Shown here: piece after piece, positions 1 to 14,900 of the stretch
How positions within the stretch are numbered: the first letter of the stretch is position 1
Layout of the letters: each line of letters opens with the position of its first letter
Assembly (NCBI GenBank): GCA_016930135.1
Contig: JAFGHM010000015.1
Location: 1-41,903 of the forward strand
Length of the DNA stretch: 41,903 bases
DNA from: Thermoplasmatota archaeon
GTDB lineage: Archaea; Thermoplasmatota; Thermoplasmata; UBA10834
Direction: 5' to 3'
The notes under the pieces: generated by a model
Seen by the model: only the letters and a program-made list of their open reading frames with translations
Told to the model about the DNA's origin: nothing
Databases searched by the model: none
Made by a program: the position numbers and the translations under genes

Positions 1-2030
1 ATCATAGACATCTCCGAGGGCTACGACGACAAGGAGGTCATCTGGCTGCTCAAGGACCTCGGGGTCAAGGAGGTGGGGGAGCAGTACACCACCGAGACCA
101 GGGTGTACGTCAACGGAGACCTCATCGGGCTCCATGACAAGCCCAATGAGCTCGTCGAGGAGGTGCGCCAGAGGAGGCGTTCAGGGCTGCTTTCCTCTGA
201 GGTCAACGTGCGCTTCGACGAGAACATGAACGAGATCATAATCAACTGCGACGAGGGCAGGCTCAGGAGGCCGCTGCTCGTCGTGAGGCACGGCAAGACG
301 ATGATGACAAGGAGACACGTCGAGGAGATGCGCTCCAAGAAGCTCCGCTGGACCGACCTGATCAGAGAGGGAGTGGTGGAGTGGATCGACGCAGAGGAGG
401 AGGAGGACACATATATCGCCGTGTTCGCATACAGGACGCCTCAGAAGTGCGAGCACTGCGAGAAGTTCCTGTCCGAGATCGATGTCGAGTGGCGAAACCC
501 AGGGGATGAGGGCAAGGTGCTCCTAGAGTGCAAGCACTGCGGCGGCACGATGCACGTCGAGTCGATGCTGACCGACCAGCACACGCACCTCGAGGTCGAC
601 CCTATGGTCATACTCGGAGTGTGCTCCGCGCTCGTGCCGTATCCGGAGCACAACTCGAGCCCGAGGGTCACGATGGGCTCGGGCATGGCCAAGCAGTCGC
701 TGGGCCTCAGCTCGTCCAACTACAGGATCAGGCCGGACACCAGGAGCCATCTTCTGCACTATCCGCAGAAGCCTCTGACGACCACGAAGCCCATGGACTT
801 CGTCGAGTTCAACAAGAGACCTGCCGGCCAGAACTTCGTGGTGGCGATCCTGTCGTATCACGGTTACAACATGGAGGACGCGGTCGTCATGAACAAGTCC
901 TCCGTCGAGAGGGCCCTCGGGAGATCGACCTTCATGAGGACCTACAGGGCGGAGGAGCGCAGGTACCCAGGCGGGCAGGAGGATCACTTCGAGATTCCGA
1001 GCCCGGATGTCAGGGGTGCGCGTGCCGACCTTTCCTATAGCAACCTGGGAGAGGACGGCCTCATCAGCCCCGAGACAGCGGTGCAGGGCGGCGACGTCCT
1101 GATAGGGAAGACATCCCCTCCGCGGTTCTTAGAGGAGGAGGCGGACTTCCTGACGCCCCAGAAGCGCAGGGAGACATCTGTGACCGTGCGCCCCGGCGAG
1201 ATGGGCTATGTCGACAATGTGATGCTCACCGAGTCGGAGAACGGCTCTAGGCTGGTCAAGGTCAAGGTCAGGGACGAGCGGGTCCCCGAGCTGGGCGACA
1301 AGTTCGCCTCCAGACACGGCCAGAAGGGGGTCGTCGGGCTCCTGGTCCCGCAGGAGGACATGCCGTTCACCGAGGACGGGCTCGTGCCGGACCTGCTGAT
1401 CAACCCGCACGCCATACCGTCGCGTATGACCGTCGCGCACGTGCTCGAGATGATAGGGGGCAAGGTCGGCTCGATGGAGGGCAGGCTCATTGACGGCACA
1501 CCGTTCAGCGGCGAGAGGGAAGAGGCCCTCAGGGACGCGCTGGTTAGGAACGGCTTCAAGCACAACGGCAAGGAGGTCATGTACGACGGCGTCACCGGCA
1601 GGATGATCGAGGCCGAGGTCTTCGTCGGAGTGATCTACTACCAGAAACTGCACCACATGGTCTCCGGAAAGCTGCATGTGAGGAGCAGGGGCCCGGTCCA
1701 GATACTCACCAGGCAGCCGACCGAGGGGAGGTCAAGACAGGGCGGCCTGAGGTTCGGTGAGATGGAGAGGGACTGCCTCATAGGCCATGGAGCGGCGATG
1801 GTCATCAAGGACAGACTCCTGGACGAGTCGGACGGCACGCTCCAGTACGTCTGCGGCAACCCGAGCTGCGGCCACATAGCGATCCTCGACAGGCGCGGGA
1901 CCCTCAGGTGCCCCGTCTGCGGCAACAACTCGAAGATATACCAGGTGCAGACCTCGTACGCTTTCAAGCTCTTGCTCGACGAGCTGCTCTCGCTCGGGGT
2001 CGCCATGCGCCTTCAGCTGGAGGACTTGAA

Positions 2031-2034
<4 letters not shown>
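1..2034 (+). CDS. rpoB: DNA-directed RNA polymerase subunit B (C-terminal part, cut by left edge)
   Basis: This is the catalytic beta-like subunit of archaeal RNA polymerase; it helps form the active centre and clamp base. The track begins at an internal ATG (73), but the same frame is open back to base 1 with RpoB-like sequence, so the gene enters from the left. Visible landmarks are [24 protein letters not shown] followed by [29 protein letters not shown], and a C-terminal zinc site (CGNPSC...CPVC). The open frame before [10 protein letters not shown], where split B' subunits start in methanogens and halophiles, favours an unsplit RpoB. A CxxC...CxxC insertion lies at 448-540. The stop overlaps the rpoA1 start (ATGA), so the genes are one operon. 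Identity is certain; the upstream extent is not visible. Confidence 0.97.
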
Positions 2035-6549
<4,515 letters not shown>

Positions 6550-6560
6550 TGGGTGGGAGC

Positions 6561-6986
6561 ATGGCTGACATCAAATTCACCGGGGATACGCTGAGGTACA
6601 TATCCCTCTTCGAGAAGGTCACGGGCACGCAGGTCAAGGACTGCCTGGAGACCGAGGAGAAGCTGGTGTTCGTGGTCGAGAAGGGCCAGGGTAGCAGGGC
6701 GGTCGGGAAGAAGGGCGAGAACGTCATCCGCCTGCATGACCTCACAGGGAAGAACATACATGTCATAGAGTACTCTGAGGACCCCGAGACTTTCATCAAG
6801 AACGTGTTCCACACTTACTTGGTCCAGAGCGTGGCGATCGAGGACAGAGGCAACATAATACACGCGACCGTGACCGTGGACCCGAAGATGAAGGGAAAGG
6901 CGATCGGCAAGAACGGCAAGAACCTCAGGATAGCCCGCGAGGTCGTCAACAGGCACCACAACGTTCAGAGCATCAGTGTCGCCTGA
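6561..6986 (+). CDS. nusA: NusA-like transcription termination/RNA-binding factor (two KH domains)
   Basis: This is the archaeal short NusA, 141 residues, consisting of two KH RNA-binding domains and lacking the bacterial N-terminal and S1 regions. KH loops are visible as RAVGKKGENV and KAIGKNGKNL. The track starts at 6477, but MADIKFTGD at ATG 6561 is preceded by GGTGGG (6552-6557), a good archaeal ribosome-binding site; ATG 6546/6549 are alternatives overlapping the rpl30e stop. It is the last gene of the RNA polymerase operon here. Its 3' end overlaps the convergent radical SAM gene by 14 bp, so the rps12-rps7 genes that often follow nusA in archaea are absent at this site. Confidence 0.94.
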   Translation: MADIKFTGDTLRYISLFEKVTGTQVKDCLETEEKLVFVVEKGQGSRAVGKKGENVIRLHDLTGKNIHVIEYSEDPETFIKNVFHTYLVQSVAIEDRGNIIHATVTVDPKMKGKAIGKNGKNLRIAREVVNRHHNVQSISVA

Positions 6987-8058
6987 GCGGCTCCCTCTCC
7001 ACCTCGAGCCTGTCGGCTGTCGGGTATTCTTCCACTATGTAGCTCTGGATGTCAAGCTCCGACGCGATCTCTTCAAGCACCCACGGAGCGACCTCCAGCC
7101 TCCTTCTTCGGTTGTCCTCCCACAGCAGGCTGCCAGGGACCCCGAACCTGTTCATGATATGAGCGGCGGTCGCGGCTATTAGATCGGTCTCGATCACTCC
7201 TTTCACGAGCGTGCCGTCTTTCGTGAGCACCTCGTGCGGCTTTCTGACGTTCCTTGCGCGCCGCATTATCCTTCGCCTCAGCTGCACTCCGTCCTTGAAC
7301 GCTGCAGAACAGTAGTGCAGAGGGACATCGGTATCGAGCCTGAGGAGGTCCTTCGCGAGGTGCTCGCTGCCATCAACCCCTGACGATATGTCATTGTCCG
7401 CTCTCACACCGAATCCCATCGCCCGGAGTGAGCGCCAATTCGTCTCCGAGAACTCGAGCTCGTTGAGGTTCACGAAATCGAGCTCCATGCTGTCCGCGAA
7501 GGCGATTGCAGCCACGAGCTCCGCCTTCTTGTCCGGTAGCACGGGGATTTCCAAGCCTGTCGCCAGCCCAAGGCGCTTTGAAAGCCTGAGCGCACTGCGG
7601 TACGCCGACCCATCGAGGCTCTTCCACCTCGCGAGGGGGGGATGAAACCGTATCTCGTCGAGGCCAGCCTTGGCAACCTTCCGGATCCTCTGCGGGCTCG
7701 TCGTCGAGGTGTACAGGTGTATGTGATGCCCCCTGCCGAAGTGTTTCTTCAGGCTCTCGATGGAGTCCAAGGTCCGTTCCAGAGCCATCAGTGGGTCTCC
7801 CCCCGTGATGCCCGTTCCGAGGGCGTCCATGAGATCGGCCTCGTCCAACACATCCTCCATCGCGGAAACCTTGCGCTCGTTCGCGTAGAAGACATCCTTG
7901 CCGCGCTTCTCCGAGGACAGAGGACAGTAGTAGCATCTCCGGCCGCATCTTCCGGTGACAAGGAGCACTAGCTTGGCACCCTTCTCGCACAGGACGCAGC
8001 CCTTGGGCAGTCTCCTGGTGTAGGAGGAACGCTTCGGCAGCCTGCGGATTTCCGGCAT
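6973..8058 (-). CDS. Radical SAM protein, COG2108-like (related to pyruvate formate-lyase activases)
   Basis: The protein is predicted to bind a [4Fe-4S] cluster through CGRRCYYC (Cx3Cx2C) and to cleave S-adenosylmethionine; the substrate is unknown. An earlier GCVLC pair near the N-terminus and GTGITGGDPL downstream match the uncharacterised archaeal family COG2108. I chose ATG 8058 (MPEIRRLPKRSSY, about 361 residues). The track start at 8139 would leave only about 20 bp to the divergent pyrF start and adds residues that do not look conserved. The gene runs convergently into nusA with a 14-bp overlap. Family assignment is good; function is not known. Confidence 0.85.
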   Translation of the reverse strand: MPEIRRLPKRSSYTRRLPKGCVLCEKGAKLVLLVTGRCGRRCYYCPLSSEKRGKDVFYANERKVSAMEDVLDEADLMDALGTGITGGDPLMALERTLDSIESLKKHFGRGHHIHLYTSTTSPQRIRKVAKAGLDEIRFHPPLARWKSLDGSAYRSALRLSKRLGLATGLEIPVLPDKKAELVAAIAFADSMELDFVNLNELEFSETNWRSLRAMGFGVRADNDISSGVDGSEHLAKDLLRLDTDVPLHYCSAAFKDGVQLRRRIMRRARNVRKPHEVLTKDGTLVKGVIETDLIAATAAHIMNRFGVPGSLLWEDNRRRRLEVAPWVLEEIASELDIQSYIVEEYPTADRLEVEREPLRRH

Positions 8059-8158
8059 TCGGACGTGTATCAAGCTCAACGTAGTTGAATGGATGCGCTG
8101 CCTTGTTTGGCCGTAAGAGATAAACGATAGTCTTGCCAATCAGGTGTCGGGGGAGAGG

Positions 8159-8800
8159 ATGCAGAGGAAGAACAGGGTAATACTGGCTCTTGATGTCACA
8201 TCGCGAGCCGATGCGATGCGCGTTGTCGAATCTGTTAGGGACCATGTGGACGCAATCAAGATCAACTGGCCGCTCATACTTGCGGCCGGTCCCGAGATAA
8301 TAGCGGAGCTGTCCAAGATCAAGTCAGTAATATGCGACATGAAGATATCCGACATACCGAACACGAACAGGCTCATCGTGGAGCAGGCGATGGCGAGGGG
8401 TGCGAGCGCGGTCATCTGCCACGGGTTCGCGGGCGAGGATTCGGTCAGGGCGTGCGTCGAAGCGTCGAAAGGCCAAGTCTTTGTGCTCTGCGAGATGAGC
8501 CACCCTGGAGGCAAGCAGTTCACGGCGCCTGTGGCGGACAAGATCGCCGAACTCGCCAAAGCTGCCGGAGCGAGGGGCATCGTGGCCCCGGCGACAAGAC
8601 CTGAGAGGATATCGGAGTTGCGGAAGATCATTGGGGGCATGGAGATTATAAGCCCCGGCGTGGGGGCACAGGGCGGGAAGGCCTCCGACGCCATCAGGGC
8701 GGGAGCCGACTACATAATAGTCGGAAGGGCGATATATGAGGCGCAGGACCCTCGCGATGCGGCTAGAAAGATAGCAGCCGAGGTCCGCGGAGCCTGCTGA
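8159..8800 (+). CDS. pyrF: Orotidine 5'-phosphate decarboxylase
   Basis: This enzyme decarboxylates OMP to UMP, the last step of de novo pyrimidine synthesis, in the cytosol. The protein is 213 residues, typical of archaeal OMPDC. Landmarks are ILALDVT, the lysine in DAIKINWPL, the catalytic D-x-K-x-x-D as CDMKISDIPNT, PGVGAQGGK and VGRAIYEAQDP in the phosphate-binding region. The start is ATG 8159, which fits the usual short N-terminus and follows a purine-rich GGGGGAGAGG; the track GTG at 8144 adds five residues and is possible. The gene is divergent from the radical SAM gene. Confidence 0.95.
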   Translation: MQRKNRVILALDVTSRADAMRVVESVRDHVDAIKINWPLILAAGPEIIAELSKIKSVICDMKISDIPNTNRLIVEQAMARGASAVICHGFAGEDSVRACVEASKGQVFVLCEMSHPGGKQFTAPVADKIAELAKAAGARGIVAPATRPERISELRKIIGGMEIISPGVGAQGGKASDAIRAGADYIIVGRAIYEAQDPRDAARKIAAEVRGAC

Positions 8801-8900
8801 GTTGTCGAAAGCCCCGGTTCCGAGCGCGTCCACTCTGCGAAATCGGGCTGCGCCAGATGTGCTCGTTAATGGTCTCCCGTCGGCTCGGTCTCCCAGATAA

Positions 8901-8910
8901 CGTATATATA
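8901..8910 (+). promoter_or_regulatory. TATA box upstream of aglB
   Basis: The sequence CGTATATATA is a strong archaeal TATA element. With the usual spacing of about 27 nt, transcription would begin near 8930-8933, which is downstream of the track GTG at 8926 and just before GTG 8944. Confidence 0.75.
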
Positions 8911-8925
8911 GCACCCTTGTAATCG

Positions 8926-11900
8926 GTGGGCTACTATCACCAGGTGGCATTATCTTTGGCTGAGGCAAGGGAGGTCCCAGCTGGGTCTTTCCTGTCCAGG
9001 TTCAGAAGGGGGGACAGGGGGCCGAGCGAGTTAAGGAAGTGGTTCGTCGCTAACTGGACCACTCTGTTCATCCTCGCCCTCCTGTTCGCGGTCGCCCTGT
9101 TCGTGCGGACATACTTCGGCTACGACACCGCCATGGATGGCTACCTCGTCTCGGGCGGGTCTGACTCGTACTATTGGCAGCGGATTATCGACTACTCCGC
9201 TGAGACTGGCAAACAGCTGTATTGGGACCCACTGATCAACTACCCGGACGGCATCAGGAACCCCCGTCCGCCGTTCTACAGCATGTCGATTGTCGTTCCC
9301 GCGGTGTTCGCGCAGGGTATGTTCGAGTCCCTGGACGATGCCATAGGCTGGTCCCTGCTCTGGTCGACAGCCTTCTGGGGAGCGCTCACGATCATACCCA
9401 CATACTTCGTGGGCAAGGAGACCTTTGGCAGGAGGGCGGGCCTCGCGGCCGCCTTCTTCCTAGCGGTCATGCCCGCGCATGTCCAGAGGAGCGTGTTCTC
9501 GGACGCTGACCACGACTCGTTCATCCTGTTCTTCATAGTCCTCACATTCTACTTCCTGCTAAGGGCCGTCAAGACTCAGGAACACAAGAGATGGGTCGAG
9601 AACTGGCGCAGCTGGAGCAGTATCAGGGCGGGTCTTGGCGACTATGTGCGCGAGAGCAGGACCCCGATGCTGTACGCGCTGATGGCGGGGGTCGCCTACG
9701 GCTGTGTGATGATAGCTTGGGTAGGGTTCGGCTACGTGACGGTGCTCATACTCGCGTACTACTTGATACAAATCCTTCTCAACAAGTTCAAGGGATTCGA
9801 CTCAACGAGCGTGACCATCATAGTGTCGCTCGCCATGGCTTTCGGCTATCTGCTCGCGTTTCCGGTCTATTACGAACAGAGCCTCATCCCGGTCAGGTTT
9901 GACGTCCCCGTATACCTCTTCGTGTTCGCGGTAGTCTTCGGCATGCTCTTCGTGATATCCAGGGATTATCCTTGGACGCTCACTCTCCCGGCGACATTCC
10001 TGCTGCTCGGTGCGGGGATAGTCATCATCAACGCGATCGACCCCAGCCTCGCCGAGGCGATACTGAGCGGACAGGGCTATTTCGTGAAGAGCAAGCTGTA
10101 CTCAACGATTGCCGAGGCCAGGGCTCCTGACTTCAGCGAACTCGCGATGAGCTTCGGCATGGTGACGTTCTTCCTCTCGCTGACAGGCCTCATCTGGGCC
10201 ATCATCAAGATCCCGAAGAAGGCCACCGCGGAGTACATATTCATAGTCGTCTGGCTAGGAGCCGCAATATTCATGGCCATATCTGCGGGCAGATTCATGT
10301 TCAACGCGGCACCCGCTTTCGCGCTCGCGGCAGCATGGGTCGTCGTCATAATCGTGGACAACCTAGATTTCAACAGCGTCAGGAAGTCGCTCATGGGCGC
10401 GAGCGGATCATACTGGCAGATATTCAGGAAGAGCGTGAAGATCAGGCACATCGTCGGGGTTCTCTTCATCGCGTTCATGGTCATACTCCCCAACGTGTGG
10501 TATGGCACCGATGCCGGCATACCGTCCGAGACGAAGGCCCTCCTGGACAAGGAGATCTACGAGAGCATGCCGAGCTTCATGAGGCCGGACGACTACGACA
10601 GGATCAACGGCTCGAACTGGTACCTCGGTGCCTTCGGCTACTCGATACCGCTGGAGCGGTACTACTTCCCGTCTGCCTGGGAATGGTTCACGGAGTACGA
10701 TTCGCACATACCAGCAGCTGTCGATAGGCCCGCGTATGTGTCATGGTGGGACTACGGTTTCGAGGCGGTCCAGGCGGGCCAGCATCCGACAGTCGCCGAC
10801 AACTTCCAGAACGGTTATCAGATCGCCGGGAACATCATCATGGCCCAGAGCGAGGCCGAGGTCATTGCTCTCTTCTCCTATCGGCTCCTCGAAGTGGCGA
10901 TGAGAGACGCTGAAACTAGAGATGCTCTCCAGGGGATGTGCGAGCGCTACGGAGTCGATTACGAGCGCATCTATGAAATCGTCTTCGGTCCCGTCCAGCC
11001 GATCATAGATGAGGTCCTGGAGGACCCGGCAGTCTACGGCCCCATGGACAGCGACCTGAGCGGTGCCAACGCCAAGATAGTCGCGGCCAGGGTCGAACTG
11101 GTGAAGCTGGACCAAGACGCGTTGGTCGGGTTCTATGGGGAGCTGTGCTCGCTGACCGGCTGGGACATCAGGTACTTCAGCGTCGACTCCAGGATGTTCC
11201 CAAGATCGGGCACTGACACGGGCATATTCTACGCCCCGGCCAAGCTTTCCGACCGCAGGATCGACCAGGGTTCCGTGCCAATTGACTTCTATGGAATCAA
11301 TGCCGTGGACCAGTATGGCCGAGAGGTCGCGCTCGACCAGGTCACGGCCGACATGGTGATAGTCGATTACTCACTGACGTACAAGCCAATGTTCTACAAT
11401 TCGACCTTCTACAGGGCCATGTGCGGCCCCTCGGGATACGAACTTGGTATGTCGAACGATGGCATTCCGAGCCTCTCGGGGACGCTCCAGAGCCTGGAGG
11501 TCATGCCGGGCTGGAACATGGCCCATTTCAGGATGGTCTACAGGACGGCGTACTACAACCCGTACCCGATTGCGGAGATACCTTACCACAGGGACGCCTG
11601 GACTGCGATCAGCCTTGAGGAGGCCCAGGAGCTGCAGACGAAGATACAGAACAATGAGATACAGGGATATGTCGACGACTCGGCGTCCTCCTTCTACAGC
11701 GCAGGAGTCGTCTTCCTGAAGTACTACAAGGGTGCCTATGTCAATGGCACTGTCACCACAGAGGAGGGCTACCCGGTCGCCAATGTCAGGGCGACAGTCC
11801 AAGACGAGTACGGCATCCCGCACATGTCAGTCCTGACAGACTCGGAGGGCAGGTACTCGCTCCTGGCCCCGTTCGGAGAGATCACATTGGTGCTCTCCAT

Positions 11901-14900
11901 GGGCGACACGGTGACCTCGTCCTTGGTCAGCTCGAACATCATAGACAGGCTTGAGTTCAATGTCACGGACGATCAGGCGATGCGGCTCCCGTACGACCTC
12001 GACGGCGACGGGATGTACGACTACATGATAACTAAGGACTACCAGATGCGAGAGACACAGGTCACCGCGGACCTGTTCTGGGACATTGACGAGGAAGGCA
12101 ACTACACGGCCGAGACCGACGAGCTCATCCAGGACGCCACGGTATATGCAATGGACCTCGTGACCGGAAGCATGTTCGAGATAGACGCCCCGGAGGGCAC
12201 CTTCGACACCACACTCCCGCCAGGCACTTACGACATGTGGGCGAGAATATACGGCGTCAATGTCACGGTCAGCACCAACCTCACTGTTGCCGCTGGCCAG
12301 AAGTCCACTCAGAAGCTTGCCCTCAAGCCGAGCATGCTCTATGGCTATCTTTCCTACCTCGACGGTGAGTCAGCGATCGGCATCGAGCTCGTCATGACCG
12401 AGCTGAGCAGAGGATACCGGGTATCCGCGCTCACCGACGACGAGGGCGCGTTCAGGTTCGAGAAGCTGCTCTCCGGTGACTACAGCCTGACGACCACTGA
12501 GCCAGGATACACGCTCTCCGCCGTCACACTCACCATCACTGCGGGATCCGATATCTTCAACAACCTGACCATCTTCCCGGAGGCAACGATCCGGGCGAGG
12601 GTGCTCATGGACGGCGCCGGGGTGCCCTATGCCGCGTACATGCTGTCCGACATCTACAGCCCAGGAACGGTCGTCTCCGGGTTGACCGATGCCAGCGGCC
12701 GCATCGAGGTCAAGGTGCTCAAAGGCGTCTGGACCCTTTACGCAGTCCAGACCGTGGGCTCGGAGTCGTACGCGGGTGCAAAGACATTGGACCTGAGGAC
12801 TGCAGATTCGGTTTCCACAGCGGTATCCCTTGGCCAGGCCTCATCCGTCTCGGGCGGCGTGAGGAATCCCTTGGGAGCGACGATACGCAGCGGCCATGTG
12901 GTCTTCGAGAGCTCGGAAGGAGTCAGGATACCTGCGCGCATAGACACTCTGGGCGTTTACAAGATGACTCTGCCGTACGGTACCTACGAGGTGACATCCT
13001 ACTCTACGACCGGCAGTTGCCTCTTCTCGGGCACCACGGTCGTGACCGGAGCGGCGACCAGCTACCAGGTCGAGATGATCGAGGGCGTGCTCGTCGAAGG
13101 GGCGATATGGCTGGACAGGGACAGCACGGGCACCTTGTCGGCGCAGGAACTGGGCAGATACGCGAAGCTGCGCCTGACAGATGAGAGCGGCGCGTTGTTC
13201 ACTGCAGCCGCGGCCGAAGACGGCAACTTCACGCTCGTGTACCCCAAGGCCGCTGATGGCACTCTCAGCGTCGGGGAAGCCGGTTTCTCCGAGTGGTCCG
13301 TCACTTCCAGGTTCGTCAACGACACGACGAACATCGGCGCGGTCGTTGGTCCTGACGAGGTTGTCGTGCAAGGACGGATCGCATACGACGGACAGGGCCT
13401 CAGAGGTATCAGAGTGACTTTCACACCCCAGGTGCTCCTGCTCGATGTCGTGACCGCGGTCACATCGTCCGGCGGATACTACACGGCCAGCCTCCTGCCG
13501 GCGGTCTACACTGTGTCGGTCGACCAGGACACGAACCCGATGGGTGGAGAGAGGTACATTTGCGAAGAGGAGTTCACGCTCCTTCCGTCGGGCGTCCCGG
13601 TCCAGTATTCGCTCACGCCGGACAAGAAGGTCGAGATGCACGGTGTCCTCTTCGGGGCTGAGTCGGACATGGAGCTCAGCCTTTCGGGTCCGGAGACGAG
13701 GGCTCTGACCCTCGGCGGCACGATCAGCTACTCCGCATATCTGCTGCCCGGGGAGTACAACGTGTACGCGAAGGGCTACCTGGGCGCCGACGTGTACGCG
13801 AACGTGACATCGGTCACACTCTCGGTCGATTCCCGTCAGCACGATTTCCAGTTGTATCCAGCTCACGAGCTCCGAGGATCGATCGACATCGACGGCAGGC
13901 CAGTCACGAAGGAAGTCACCATCAGGGCCGTGTCGGCCCTTGGCGAGGCGGTCGAGACGACGACTTCGCTGTCGTCCTACTCCATCGAGCTCCCGCAGGG
14001 CCTGTACACGGTCAACTTCAGTATGGAGGATACCAAGACCGAAGGTGGCAGGACACTGTATGTGGAATATGAGGCCGAGGCTCCCATACTGATCAGCACG
14101 GACGACCAGAGGCTGAACCCGTCGCTCTCGAGGCGCCTTGACAACACCACATTCAGCGGGACTGTCTACGGGACCGGAGGGGCGCCCGTCAGGGCATACC
14201 TGCGCATGGTCCCGAACACGGTCTTCGGGCTGGGGCTGGAATTCTGGACGGACACCAGCGGCTCCTTCAACGTCTCGATGCAGCCGGGAGATTACACAGT
14301 ACACATCCTCCGGTCGCAGGACAAGAGCGCATACTTGGGCACATTGAGGCTCGAGCGCGACGTGTCTATGGAGCAGTCGTTCAACCTGACCTCAGGCCTG
14401 TACATATCAGGCAGGGTGTTCGTGGCGGACGCAGGCGCGTCGGTCGATGTATCAGTTGCCACCGGCAGCGCCAAGCTGCAGGTCACATCCGATGCCTCCG
14501 GTGATTTCAGGGTACTTGTCACCGAGGGGAGCTACATACTCTCAGCCACGACGACGCGGGTCGAGAACGACCTCACAGTGAGGTACACGGGCAGCCTCGA
14601 CGTGAATGTGGAGGATACGGACAGCTACGTCACTCTCAATCTGTTGAGGAGTTCCACGCGCACCGTCTCGGTCAGCTGGGATAGGAACCTGACGCAGACA
14701 GTACCGCCCGGCGTCCTCGTGAAGTACGCCTTCACTGTCACGAACACGGGCAACATAGAGGACAAATGGAGCGTGTCCTCTTCGACGACCGGCTTCAACA
14801 TCTCTTTCACCCCCTCGACCTTCGAGCTGGGCCTGGGCTCTGAGAGCACGGCCACAGTCGTAGCCGAGATAACCGCCCATGACGACGTTGCCGCTGGCGA

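Noticed and set aside
12841-14304. A 487-codon minus-strand ORF opposite aglB
   Set aside because: It is a shadow of the GC-rich aglB frame. Its translation is Arg/His/Val/Asp-rich with no recognisable motif, while the plus strand has clear repeated domains.
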